This document shows positions 48,842 to 60,205 of a stretch of 64,000 bases of DNA, piece after piece. The translations under genes and the position numbers were made by a program. The number at the start of each line of letters is the position of its first letter. The first letter of the stretch is position 1. This stretch comes from Prosopocoilus inquinatus (lineage: Eukaryota; Arthropoda; Insecta; Coleoptera; Lucanidae). Location of the stretch: positions 54,050,101 through 54,114,100 of the forward strand of contig CM069872.1 in assembly GCA_036172665.1 (NCBI GenBank). Direction: 5' to 3'. The notes beneath the pieces are model-generated. The model had not been told where the DNA came from. It did not search any database and saw only the letters and a list, made by a program, of their open reading frames with translations.

Positions 48842-49574
48842 TAAATCACAAAATTTGTTTAAAGAATTTTATTTTAATTCATAAAGGCAAGAAATAAATT
48901 AAGCCGTTTTACGAAAAGCAAAATAATAATAATAAATAAAAAGAAACGATTGAGTCTCGACTCTTCCTCGCCACTTGCTAATGATCATCAAGCAGGTTGT
49001 TACATTTAAGATTCAGTTTCACGTGATTTCAATTGAGGTTATGTCCACTTCGTTACGAACTATCGTTACTGTAAGAATCTGTTCAGTTTAAAATGAATTC
49101 AGTTAAAAAAACTTTGGCCGTTAGCAACATTGTGCGATGTGATTCTTAGTTTCTGAAGATTTGACAACGTCGCGATTGTTAATCTCGAACCCAAAACGCG
49201 TTAGCCTCGACACCAAAATGGCCGCCGTTTTTGCAATAAATTACTTTTTAACATTTATTATTTATACATATTAAAGAATTCCGCAGGAATTATCTCGGAC
49301 ATTACTTTGCAATTATGAGGCGGTGATTTGCTTTTAATTTATTTTTTATTTAATGGCCCCGGCGATTATAAAGGAAAGCCGGAAGACATGATGGTCGTTT
49401 GAGATGAATCACCGGCTTCGTTTTTCACAAACGATTTTTACAAATTTAACGACACCGAAGCCAAGTCGATAATTACAAACGTTCAAATACAAAGCACACT
49501 GCTTGGATTGGACGTTCTTTTTTTTATTAAAATCACACATAAATGCAACAAAATGAAAGTGAAAGTGTTCCTAC
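48842..49574. other. Presumed intron, no gene seen
   Basis: AT-rich sequence downstream (in - strand terms) of candidate exon A. No further exon is supported. Confidence 0.35.
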
Positions 49575-49615
49575 CTTTCTCGGCGCGGCGATGCTGGCCG
49601 GCGATTCCACCAAAT
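49575..49615 (-). CDS. Candidate exon A, 41 nt (unplaced)
   Basis: On the - strand a T/G-rich tract ending TTCGCATGCAG is followed by 41 GC-rich nt and then GTAGGAAC, both good splice signals. Read with two leading bases it gives LVESPASIAAPRK, ending in phase 0, and joins in frame to candidate exon B. The other two frames are also open over this short length. It lies about 16 kb upstream of the stathmin-like gene on the same strand, so it may be an alternative 5' exon. Confidence 0.45.
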
Positions 49616-50520
49616 CTGCATGCGAACACACCAACACAAGCACAGACACTAACTAATCTATTTAATCTAAACTAATTAATACCATAAGTATTATTTGCAG
49701 ATTAATTACCGTGACCACGAAAAGTATATATCACGCTATAATGCACTCGATGACCACCGCACGCAAAACAAATGCAATGTACTTGAAGTAAGTTTCGAAT
49801 CAGTGTTGCCAAAAGTCTTTCATTTAGCATTACTAACTTGAAGTCGGAGTTGTCGGAGAAAACGAAATACCTGCTTTGAGTTTGCGCCGTTTGTCCTGTC
49901 TTTCGCATCACACATTATATCAAAAATGCGTTTTAATTTCGATATGCCAAAATAAATAAACGGGAACGCCGCTTTTAAACGAGCGCGGTTATAACCTCCA
50001 AACGCGACAGTTGCGAACAATGCGCAGGCGCGAGTGCCGGCGGTTTTTTCAAATTATATCGGCGTTAAAGGAAAACGATTACTTTAAATAAAAAATACAG
50101 CGAATCACTTTAAAATAGTTCTTCTTTTGTTTACCATCAGTTTTTTTATTTATTCGATTTTCTCAACGGAATTTTTGTATTACATATGACACCACCTAAT
50201 CCTTCCTTCATGGTTTCATCTTTTGTTTTTGTTTTTAATGACATCTACGAAGAGAAATCCGTTCGATAATCACACGGATGTTCTTTTGTTTACAGTTCGT
50301 GTTTTATTTATTCAATTTTTTTTTTAATCGAATGAATTATTTGTATAACAAATGACGCAAGACGCCCCAAACAAGATTTCTTTCTGTTTTTTTTTTGTTT
50401 ACCTTATTCCTCCTTTATGGTTTAATCTGTTGCTTTTGTTTCTAGTGACACTTTCTAGAAATTCGCCCGCCCGATAACCCCCCTCCCCCTCTGTGGTGTG
50501 TTGGCATTTCAGGCATTCCC
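49616..50520. other. Presumed intron / intergenic DNA
   Basis: No coding exon seen. Repeated TTTTGTTTAC and AATGAC phrases at 50130-50460 suggest a decayed local duplication. Confidence 0.35.
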
Positions 50521-51345
50521 GCATCGTAGGGAGCATTGAAATAATTAAAATAAAAATGACAGGCTTTGAGATTAGGTTGTGTTTCTTTAGAATAGTTATA
50601 ACGAAGTAACAATTCTTAAAGGTTTGACCACCCCCGCCCCTCCCCTTCTCTATAATCTACTACTGCATTTCTGGTGATCATTTAAGTTTTGTGCGAAATC
50701 CCATCGGCAGACCATCAGCAACGTTTCATCCCCACCCCCTCCCCCTCGTCAGCCTCAGCATAATCTGCTGCTGCATATTTAATGATTATTTAAGCTTTGC
50801 GAAGCCTTATTGGCAAACCTGGAGACTTTCTCTTTTCTTTTTGGAAACAATCAAACTGAGAAACTTTGAGGTTGGGTTTTTTTTTTAGAACAAACCTAAT
50901 GAAGTAACAACCGTTTAAAGTCCCCCCATCCCCCTTCGCCCTCTTTTCATAATCTACTGCTCCAATTTTAGTGATTATTTAATTTAAAAAAAATATTGTT
51001 GCAAATCGTTTTTGATTGCAGCGAAACCTTCGAGCAGCTTCTTTGACTGCAATTAAAAACGATTTGCAACAAAAATTTTTAAAACTTTCATTATGCTTGG
51101 TTGACAGCAAGCATGGTCGCCTTGCATGAGGTGACTTAATATGTCGCAAACCCGCTTCAATTTGTCAATCCTTCGATCAAAAAGCGATCGTAGGTTTTAT
51201 CTGTTGATTTGATTATTTAAGCTTTGTGAAACTTCACCGGCAACCTTGGAGCGTGTCTTTTGTTTTGATAACAATCAAACTGACAAGTTTTGAGGTTCGG
51301 TTGTTTTGTTTTTAGAACATAGACCTAATAGAACATAAACCTAAT
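50520..51345. repeat. Diverged tandem copies, ATAATCTGCTGCTGCAT family
   Basis: C-rich blocks (CCACCCCC...) followed by ATAATCTACTACTGCAT-like and TGATTATTTAAGCTTTG-like sequence occur near 50630, 50730 and 50925, with a partial copy near 51200. GAACA-AAACCTAAT phrases also recur. Spacing varies between about 100 and 270 bp. Confidence 0.6.
50996..51072. repeat. Inverted repeat, 26-bp arms, 25 of 26 matching
   Basis: TTGTTGCAAATCGTTTTTGA... (50996-51021) is the reverse complement of 51047-51072 with one mismatch, around a 25-base centre. It is a compact foldback element. Confidence 0.85.
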
Positions 51346-52430
51346 AATAATCGAGATTCCAGCAGATTAAGGACGTGCGCGCGCAATTCAAAACTGGTTT
51401 GCCGCGCAGCTGACGTCGTAGTATCTGTTTTGTGAATGAACTCTATATTTTAAATTTTGTCGCGGGTATTAATCGAGTATTTTGACTGTTGCCTATTGTG
51501 CGTTCGGTTTGAAAAAGTTGAAAACCGTGCCCAAAATTGGGTTAACGTTAAGTTTGGCAACGTCGCGGGCAAAACATAAAGACGTAACAACTCATTCGGA
51601 TTCGGAGTGTTACAGGAACGCTTCGAGGCCGTTCAGGCAACAAACAACAATGCGCCGCTGGCTCGGCGGCCCCAAAAATAAAATGGCGCCAAAAATCTAT
51701 TAAAAACGGCTTTAATTTTAGTGCGTGTGTGAGTGTGTGACGCACACGAGGCGCGCGCGCGCGCGCGCCCGAAGCGAAAGGAAATATTCTTCCCAGTAGA
51801 GGCCGAGGCTAATTCCAAACGCGTCCAGGAGCGGAACGGGACTATTTTAGTCCCAAGTAAAAATAAACGCGCGCCCGCTGAGAGCGGGAGCGAGGCGGAC
51901 GCACAAAGGAATTCATTATTTATTGTCGCGCTGCGTTTCGGCCCCGACACCGTGACAGAAGCGTGCAAATTCGGGCGGATTTCACGCACAGGAGGAGAGA
52001 TTAGCCGAATTAAAAAAAAAGCAAACAAAACAATAATAACAATTATCCTGTGGCAGTATATTTATGTATTTTTTTAAATAATTTACAAAAAAAAAATGTA
52101 AGCCCCTAATTAATTAATACACTTGCATTCGTTAATTATTATTATTATTATCATCTCAATTATTCAACGGATATGTTGTTATACTTACTTTACATGCTTC
52201 TTAAAAAGGCACATCTGTATCTAACTAGGTAGGTATATAATATAATATATCTACTCGGATAATTAAATTACTCTAATTACGGCGTGGTAATTATAAAACA
52301 TAATTAAATTACAAAAGATCAGAAATAGATTTTTTTTAACACAATGAAAATTCGGACGTATGTACGTTTGCTTAAAACTACGTAGTAGATAACAAAAACC
52401 CTCTCGGCGTTATTTGGTAGTCAAAAACGC
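51346..52430. other. GC-rich island and AT-rich flank, no gene assigned
   Basis: 51600-51990 is GC-rich with a (GC)n run at about 51751-51769. Reading frames there are open on both strands (for example 51733-52077 + and 51633-52028 -), as expected for such composition. A promoter-associated island is possible but I see no transcript structure. Confidence 0.35.
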
Positions 52431-52432
52431 GT

Positions 52433-52640
52433 AAATGTACTATTACGCTCAATACAAACGGCGACAAATCACAGTCGTGGTATCACCTTAACTGAGCATG
52501 ATACTACATCATACGCGTATAGAATTTCTCAATAATGTACCATCATGCTCGATATAAACGGCGGCAAACCACACTCGCAGTGATTGCATAGTGGTATCGT
52601 TTTACTCGAGCACGATAGTACATCATACGCATAAAGAATC
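52433..52640. repeat. Two tandem copies of a ~100-bp self-complementary unit
   Basis: AATGTACTATTACGCTC...GAGCATGATACTACATCATA (52433-52516) and AATGTACCATCATGCTCG...GAGCACGATAGTACATCATA (52535-52630) are sister copies. Within each, the start and end are partly inverted (GTACCATCATGCTCG against CGAGCACGATAGTAC), so each copy can fold back. Confidence 0.65.
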
Positions 52641-54972
52641 TTCCAATAACGACGAAATAAATTAAATACGAAGTATGACTAGGGCAACAACACAAGCGAC
52701 AGAGCGAAATACCGAGTTATCAAAAAAAAAAAAAGTAATAATAAACAAAAAACAAAAATTAAAAATCAGTCTGACGTTCAATTCTTTTACTTAGGCTCAA
52801 TCCAATCCACCCACCACATCATCATGATCATCCTAACTGCTAGAGGTAAGTACACTGAATCATCACTTTGCAACAACACACTTTTGGCAACATTATTGTC
52901 GTTTCCGGGTTACTTACATCCGGTTTTTACGTAAATATACATGCGCTTTTGATCTTTCAAATTTTCGTTAAGTAAAAAAAAAAGTTTATTTTGAAGTCAA
53001 TTGTAGAGCTAAGGGCGCCTACACACTATAGAGCTGCCACTCGTTCTCGTTTTGCTTGTTTTCATAAAAGGCTGACAAGGATGGCACTCGGATTATTTGT
53101 TTCATTAAAATAAATGGAATAAAAAATATAAGCTTTCTTCGTTTCATTTTAGGTTAGTTTTAACCACCCTTCAAATTTCACTATTCACTTGTTTTCTTCT
53201 TCGTACGTCCCCCTTCTTTTTCGTCTTCTTACATCTGTGCAAAGATCAAAGATTTCTTTGGTCGGCGGAGTGACGTAAAAAATAAAAGCTGCAGCTAGCG
53301 TTTAAAAGCCTGATCTACAAAGCTCAATTTCAGCAGCGTCCTCTATCTACCCGTGTGTACATCTTGAACCATATTGTTCAATCGTCACAATACAAAACAC
53401 TATAGTATAATTGTTTGACAACAGTCATCCATTAAACGTCAGTCTTGACGTTCAGGAAGTCACGCCTTTGTCGATTCACGTTTTTTCATAAAAAAAATGA
53501 ATTGGAAAGAAATTTTTAAATTACTAGTTTTTAGTGTTGTGCGTCAGGCTTTTCTTTTTGGCGACATTTTCTCAAATCTAGCTTGTGGGAAAATACAAGG
53601 TTACGCTCTCCATTGACGAAAGAAAAAAAATAAACTGCAGTTTCGACAGCCTTTTGTTTCTCGTTTTCTTTTCTTCTCCTTCTTTGAGTAAACAGTGGAA
53701 GTTGATGAATTAAATCTACTCTCACGAACCCGACTTTTGTTGTTGCTTGCAGAAAGAAAACCGACGCTCTTTTGTTCTTCTTAAAAAAGCAAAAAAAAGA
53801 AAAAATTAAGAAAAGTCGCCAACAAAATTTGTGTTACAATCACGCACTCTTTCTCTTTTTACTTTTTCTTTGACATTTTGAAATGAAATTTGCCATCTTT
53901 TGTTTCTGTTTCGCTCTTGATAAAAAAGTGAAAAGCTAAACTTGCATTGCAAACGGCAGAGATCGCCACTTGTTTTTCCTCTTTCTCTCTCTTTTGTTTT
54001 TTGACCAACCAAGAAACGAAAACTGAAAGTCTCGTTGCAAACAATTGATCGACTACTACTTTTTCGTTTTGTTGCTTTCAATAACAAACAATTGCGAACA
54101 ATTTTTTCTTTCGATTGCTGACCGACTGTCTTTTGTTTTTCGTTTTCTTTTCGATCGAAAGAAAAGAAGAAGACAAAAAGCCGGTAGACAAAAACAAAAA
54201 AATCAAAAAAACAAAATACTACCGATTTTAATAGAAATTTTTCATTTTCTTCGCGACAAGAAAACAAAAGAATACATCCGCGAAAAACAATCGAATCGCG
54301 TGTTCCCTTTCTCTGACAAAAATAAAAGAAAATCAAAAGATTGCGCAAGGTTTGCTTTTTTTGACTAAAAAAAAAGACAGAAAACAGCAAAAAACAAAAG
54401 CTCACCGACAGTCTTTTGTTTTCGATCAAAACAAAAGAATAAGACAAAAAGCTTGTCGACCACTCATTCAAAAAAACAAAAAACAAAATGCCATCGAATA
54501 TACGACGAATTTTGTTTTTAGTAGGTATTTATTATTAGAAGAGTGAATCTGAGGCACGTTCGGTGGCACCTTAGCAATATGAGTCGTTGTCGAGGAAGTG
54601 AAACAAATGACGCACTTCTGTCAACTGTTCTGGGAGGGCGGGGGGTGTTTTTAGTTGCCCAATCATTCGGCAAAATTTAAGCACGGCGGCGAGGATTCAG
54701 TGAATTTGAATTAAGTAATTTGCAGCTCAAAAAATCCCATGTTCTAGACTAATCGCTTACAAACCCAACCTGTCACATTCATGACAGTTGTCAAAAACGT
54801 TAAGCAAAATGTCTCACCTGGCGGACACGTTTCAATGAAGAAAAACATTTCTCTCTGAAACGATGCAACGGAATAGTAAAATAATTTCTAACTCAACACA
54901 TTCCGTGTTCTCAATTAATTGACTACAAGCTTAACCTCACATTTATGACATTTGTCAAACAATTGTTTTATC
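52641..54972. other. Intergenic DNA with CTTTTGTTTT-rich sequence
   Basis: 53480-54540 is dominated by CTTTTGTTTTTCG-like phrases and their complements, resembling the TC-rich blocks in the receptor intron. The large - strand frame at 53806-54486 is a by-product of this low complexity. No gene is supported. Confidence 0.45.
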
Positions 54973-55201
54973 CGACGCTTTTTTCTTCGTTCACAAAATT
55001 GTGATCCAAGCGTGTTTTGATTCAACATCAGACATTCTTTTCTTTGAATCTCGCTAACTTGTTTGGATTGAATTATGGTTATTTACAAATGAACTGTCAA
55101 TCAAAAATTCAAGTCAGGTGTTTTGTTGCAGCAACTACGAAATTCAGGTCCAAACTATTCGAAACACCATTCAAACTTTTTTTAAGCGAAAGAAAGCACC
55201 T
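54973..55201. mobile_element. MITE-like element, copy 2
   Basis: Sister of 41766-41993. It ends AGCGAAAGAAAGCACCT, the exact inverse of the start of copy 1, which confirms the terminal inverted repeat. The local open frame is not a gene. Confidence 0.75.
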
Positions 55202-55852
55202 ATCGTCGTTAGGCGATTTAATCCAATTTTTATTTTACCTGACGAGTTTCTTCAATGAAAAGAAGACACTCTCGAAACAAATACGGATTAATGCCTACTT
55301 ATTTAACAATCGCACTATTATTATTTTTATTATTATTTGATCTAGTGTAGGCAAATAAATAAAAAAGTAACTAACTTTGTGGTGGGGCTCTTACGACTCT
55401 ATTTCTGTTCGGTGTTGTTAAAAGTTCGGCAATTTTCCTTTTCTCTGTCTTCGCATTCTATATTTTTACACATCGATGGTTGTCATACCATAGAATTAAA
55501 TGAGCAGAATTTTTGTATGTGGAATGTTTCTCAAAAAAAATCAATTTTTCTATTTCCTCGCGTCCAAAAAGGGCATGTATATTTACGTAACGGTAAAAAA
55601 CAACTGAAGGAAAAAAAAAGCAAGAAAAAAGAAAGACCTGCAAAGGAAGAAGCACCTTTTCCGACGACACGGCGAGTGTCACATACCGTGCGAACGTAAA
55701 CAACACGCACGACGCGCGAAATTATGAATTCCAGGCCGCCAGCGAGACCTAACGGCGTTTGTCGAAATTGGTAAATTAAATCGCGGAAGCCACGTACCCG
55801 GGCGTACGCTGCAACCGGAAAAGGAAACGCAACGCGACGTGCTCGGCGATGG
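55202..55852. other. Downstream flank of the - strand terminal exon
   Basis: AT-rich DNA that includes the probable 3' UTR of the exon at 55853-56296. No other gene is seen. Confidence 0.4.
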
Positions 55853-56296
55853 TCACTTCCTCTTGGACAAATCCAGCTCTCCCTGCCCGTTCGCAGTCAT
55901 CACCGACAACGGTATAATAAACTGGGGCGCGTGACCCAAATTCGGGTCGGCCTGGGCCAGGCTGAAAATCACACCGCCGTTAGAAGGGGTCGCGTACATC
56001 ATCCCCTGGGGGGTCTGATACAAGAGCGGCGAGAGTATCGACGGTTGAGTCGTGATGGCCTTTGACGAAGGGGTCGAGGAGAGCGACGCCGCTGCCGCCG
56101 CCGTGGTCGCCACAGACGGCGTGATGGACGTCGAGGGCACTAATTGAGTTTGAGGGTTTACCTTGAGCTGGGGCTGAAACGTCGTAGGGGGCGGCGATGA
56201 CGATTGCTTAACGCGAACTTCCGCCGGAGCTTCCGCGGCGTCCGCTGCCTCACCGTCGCTGCTATCGCTGGAATCAGCAGGTGACATATTCTCATC
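55853..56296 (-). CDS. C-terminal exon of an unrecognised, probably nuclear protein
   Basis: A strong acceptor (TTTTTTTTTCTTTCAG) is followed in phase 0 by 147 codons and a stop. The segment starts DENMSPADSSDSSDGEA, an acidic/serine patch with casein-kinase-2-like sites. A Ser/Thr/Pro/Gln-rich and Ala-rich middle follows (TTAAAAASLSSTP), and then a more conserved-looking end: YQTPQGMMYATPSNGGVIFS, PQFIIPLSVM and the terminus GELDLSKRK. Composition is that of a transcriptional regulator activation/repression tail. The DLS near the end resembles the CtBP-binding PxDLS motif, but lacks the proline. GC-rich codons contrast with the surroundings. I do not recognise the family. Upstream exons were not found in the window. 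Confidence 0.75.
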   Translation of the reverse strand, partial: DENMSPADSSDSSDGEAADAAEAPAEVRVKQSSSPPPTTFQPQLKVNPQTQLVPSTSITPSVATTAAAAASLSSTPSSKAITTQPSILSPLLYQTPQGMMYATPSNGGVIFSLAQADPNLGHAPQFIIPLSVMTANGQGELDLSKRK

Positions 56297-56840
56297 CTGA
56301 AAGAAAAAAAAATTCAACCATTACATAAGGCTGTTTCATATAAACTTTATTTTAAAAATCCAAAAATAAACGGATTATAAATGGATACAAACAGCGGCGG
56401 AGGAAAGTGGATGTGAAAATTCGCAGCTGTACCACCGATCGCGCCTTCTTAAAATATAGGAAACGTCCGGTGCCAAGTTTTTTCGCATAAAAGTTTCGCC
56501 CGAATTTACAATGTAATTAATCGCTCTCTTTCTCTGTGTTTAGACGATTTTTTTTCAAACGCGCGCCAAATTTCGAGCCCTTCCCTTATAAGAAAATCGA
56601 AGAAGCATTTTTTTTGAAGGTGAAAAAAGCATGATGCAGTACGGCAGTGACTTCTTCAATTAAGGAGATCGAAACGGCCACGAAAAATAAACAGGAATAT
56701 CAAATGATACGGTTGCTAAATCTCCCTCCAATCGGAGTTTCGATGACGCTAGCGCCTTGCGTACACCGTCAATTGCCGCTATTCCGCTTATAATAGCAGG
56801 GACGTTTACCCCGTACATTTGTATTACAAGTTCGTTATAT
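56297..56840. other. Presumed intron, no gene seen
   Basis: AT-rich DNA upstream (in - strand terms) of the terminal exon. No exon with splice sites was identified. Confidence 0.35.
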
Positions 56841-56994
56841 TTTTTAATTCGGAGGAGTACTTTGAAATTTTGGCGCTAAAAACAAACTTCGCCATTGGTC
56901 AAACGAGCTGTGTCATTGGTCAATTCCGGCCAGCTACCAATGACAAAGCTCGTTTTTAGCGCCAAAAATTCAAAGTACTCCTCCGAATTAAAAA
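56841..56994. repeat. 154-bp inverted-repeat element with ~60-bp arms
   Basis: TTTTTAATTCGGAGGAGTAC at the left end is the exact inverse of the right end. The arms continue through TTTGGCGCTAAAAAC with few mismatches into CATTGGT. No coding capacity. CATTGGT (inverse of the CCAAT box, ACCAATG) appears three times in one or the other orientation. Confidence 0.88.
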
Positions 56995-57129
56995 GTAAGG
57001 TTTTTTTTTTAATAGTAAATCATTAATTTATACGAAAAGTTTCTTTATTTCGTGTGTGCATGCGTTATACACTGTATGTACACATGTTCGAAAATTCTGG
57101 GTCTTGAAACAAAAAAAAAAAAAAATAAA

Positions 57130-57960
57130 AAATAAAATAAAATAATCGCGGTGGTTATTGAACTAACAAAGGAATACGCGCGGGTTTCACTGTATTCCGA
57201 TCCAATACTGCATTTGCATTTTCGATTTCGATTGTTTCTTGTGATTGCATTCGTCGTTCTTATTTCCGTTTTGTCTTCATTAAGGTGCGTACACACGGTT
57301 GGATGTAAACGTGCGCGAGTTTTACTGTAAATAAAACAATCGCGGTGGATATCGAACTAACAAAGGAATATACGCGGGTTTCACTGTATTCCAATTCAAT
57401 ACTGCATTTGCATTTTCGATTTCGATTGTTTCTTGTGATTGTATTCGTCGTTCTTATTTCCGTTTTGTCTTCATTAAGGTGCGTACACACGGTTGGATGT
57501 GAACGTGCGCTGGTTTCACTGTATTCTGTATTGTTTCTTGTGATTGTATTCGTCGTTCTTATTTCCGTTTTGTCTTCATTAAGGTGCGTACACACGGTTG
57601 GATGTAAACGTGCGCGGGTTTTACTGTAAATAAAACAATAGCGGTGGATATCGAACTAACAAAGGAATATACGCGGGTTTCACTGTATTCCAATTCAATA
57701 CTGCATTTGCATTTTCGATTTCGATTGTTTCTTGTGATTGCATTCGTCCTTCTTATTTTCGTTTTGTCTTCATTAAGGTGCGTACACACGGTTGGATGTG
57801 AACCTGTGCGGATTTCACTGTATTCCGATTCAATACTGCATTGCATACCCGATGTCGATTGTTTCTTGTGATTGCATTCGTCGTTATTTTTTTCGTTTTG
57901 TCTTCATTAAGGTGCGTACACACGGTTGGATGTGAACTGTATTCTGATTGAATTTCATTC
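57130..57960 (+). repeat. Tandem array with AAGGTGCGTACACACGGTTG
   Basis: GGTGCGTACACACGGTTGGA occurs at 57284, 57478, 57582, 57777 and 57911 (spacings 194, 104, 195 and 134 bp). Full units also contain CGCGGTGGATATCGAACTAA, TTTCACTGTATTCCAATTCA and GATTTCGATTGTTTCTTGTG; shorter units lack the first part. The alternating lengths show a two-part unit with deletions. Open frames on both strands are repeat by-products. Confidence 0.88.
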
Positions 57961-59946
57961 ACTGTTTTTTTTTTTATGTACGTGCAACGTGCAAAGGAGG
58001 TCGGTCATTAATTCATGCAAAAAAAAAATGTAAGGTGGGACGGGACGTCTTGTTGGATATTATGAAAAATAGTCGCGCGGTCATTAAATAATGAACGGTC
58101 GATAAATAAGACGGGTACAAAACAGGGGACGGACCGAACGTGCGATAAATTGTTAAGTTGAGGGAATTATGACGTATCGTACGTGTTTGGATGTCGATTA
58201 GGAATATTTGGTTGTGGCGAACAAAAAAAAAAAAAAAGAAAAAAAGAGTTGCGGTACAGGGTGAGTGTGTAAATCGATGAATTCGGCCGGTAAGAATAAT
58301 TTATGCCATGGGAAGCTACCAATTATGATCTCGGTTCTCGTTACATGACAAAAGCTCGACTTATTATACGTTTTTATGACACATAAATCGGCTTCGGACG
58401 TGCAAGAATCGGCGGCCGGTCTTTTTGCGCGAACCGCAGATTTTATCGAGTAAAATTTGTTCGGAGGGAAGCAAGAGTATATAAGGATAAACAGCGGATG
58501 CCTGACAATAAACTAAGTAAATAACGATTAATTCATCTAATTAGTAGTCTCGGCTCGGTCTCGCGTATAGATTTACGCGTGTGCCGCCGTCCGATTCAAT
58601 ACCAAATTTGACAAAGACGAGTTTTGCAATTCCAATGGAAAATCGCAGACTGCTTGGCTTTAGTTTCCTATTATAGTGTTATTGCGCGGACCGCAGCTGG
58701 CTTAGACCAAATGGGGAGAAATGCAGAAAAACCGCCTGTACCATGGAAATTTCACTTGTTCGCCGGACACTGCGACATTCGTCCTTATTTTTTATTGCAC
58801 TTCGCGATGGAATCCTCCGCATTATGATCGATTTCTAGATCTCCTCCTCTTTTATCTCGTCCACAAGCGATTCAACTCACCAGCAAAACATTCATACATA
58901 TTTAAACTACTTACTCACTTCTTTTACTGCACCATCAACATGCAACAACAATAGAAAATTGATTATTCTTAAGACAGACACATCCTCGTAAAACTCCTAA
59001 CAAATAGTTATAAATGCAAAGAAGCCAGCCCATTAATTCTTACTTCTTTTTACCAACGCAACCCACTTCAGAAACTTACAATCTAAATCGATCCGAAAAT
59101 GAATCCTAAAGGGTCGATAAAATCTGAAAAACGGTCGATGAACCTACAGGAATCGCTTGGGGGTTCGATGAACTGCCGAATCTTAATTGCGCTATTGGTC
59201 CTACATAGATAATTTCTTCCTGACTTGCGTTATTTGGACCAATCAGTTTCAAATCTTAACGCCTCCTGATATTTCCTTCATATATTTGTAAACTGGGCAA
59301 CGCTGATTAAGTGGACAATTTTTCTTATAAATTCAGACAAAAAACTAACGAGTGAAAATCAACTGTGGTCACATCCGCCCCAACTTCGATGTTGTTTTAG
59401 AAATGCAAACAATTAAACAGAAATAAATTACCACGTATTATATCCAAATAAATTTTTGATCAAGGTAGGCCGCAGAAGATAAAAACAGTAATGTCTTTAT
59501 TTACTTGACAATTTATTTTAAAAAAAACTGCCAACTACTTGATGTTGTAAGTTACGACATGCATTTAAACTTCCATAGCCCACCTTTATCAAAATTTTAT
59601 TTGGACATACCATGTTCCGGTAGATCAGCTAAAAGTGTGTGGCGCGCCACTCAGCTCACTACGTCACAGTGAAGGCGTCAAGAAGTCGGTTCGTAATTGT
59701 ACGTCATCGGCCGCCGCGCCGCCGAGGTCTACACCAAACAAACTCGACTTTTCCAGCGTCTTCGAAGATGGAACAAACGAGAAGGCAGCGTAGAATATAA
59801 AATCAGGCCGGGGTTGACTCAGGAGTCAGTCGAGTTCTATTTAGCGATCGTCGAAGTTAGATTTAGTGTATAAAATAAATTGTTACAAATAAATTAGATG
59901 GTAATCATTATTAAATTACCCTTTAAGTTTGTTACCGAGTGATTAA
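57961..59946. other. Intergenic DNA, no gene seen
   Basis: Moderately AT-rich with GC-richer patches at 58380-58600 and 59640-59830. The frame at 58624-58827 has no splice signal or domain. Confidence 0.4.
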
Positions 59947-60205
59947 GGCCCGGTTTCACCACCACAATTTAACTTTAAACTTCGCTTTATTCCCATAGCA
60001 ATAATTGCAAGGATAATTGTTTCAATATGAATAAAACGGAGCTTAAAGTTAAACTGTGATGGTGAAACCGGGCCTAAGGCCCGATTTTACCATCACAGAT
60101 TAACTTTAAACTTCGCTTTATTCCCATGGCAACAATTGCAAAGATAATTGTTTCCATAGGAATAAAACGGAGCTTAAAGTTAAACTGTGATGGTGAAACA
60201 GGGCC
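59947..60205. mobile_element. Two back-to-back palindromic MITEs separated by TAA
   Basis: Copy 1 (59947-60074) and copy 2 (60078-60205) both begin GGCCC and end GGGCC. Each is internally inverted: CACAATTTAACTTTAAACTT pairs with AGCTTAAAGTTAAACTGTG. The trinucleotide TAA lies before copy 1, between the copies and after copy 2, as expected if each inserted at a TAA target. The pattern fits a PIF/Harbinger-type non-autonomous element. Confidence 0.88.

Noticed and set aside
53806..54486. 226-codon frame on the - strand
   Set aside because: It is phenylalanine- and lysine-rich because of repeated CTTTTGTTTT phrases; low complexity explains it.
57045..57962. Repeated TVCTHLNEDKTEIRTTN-type peptides on the - strand
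   Set aside because: They are the translation of the GGTGCGTACACACGG tandem repeat; the stop and frame pattern varies from copy to copy.
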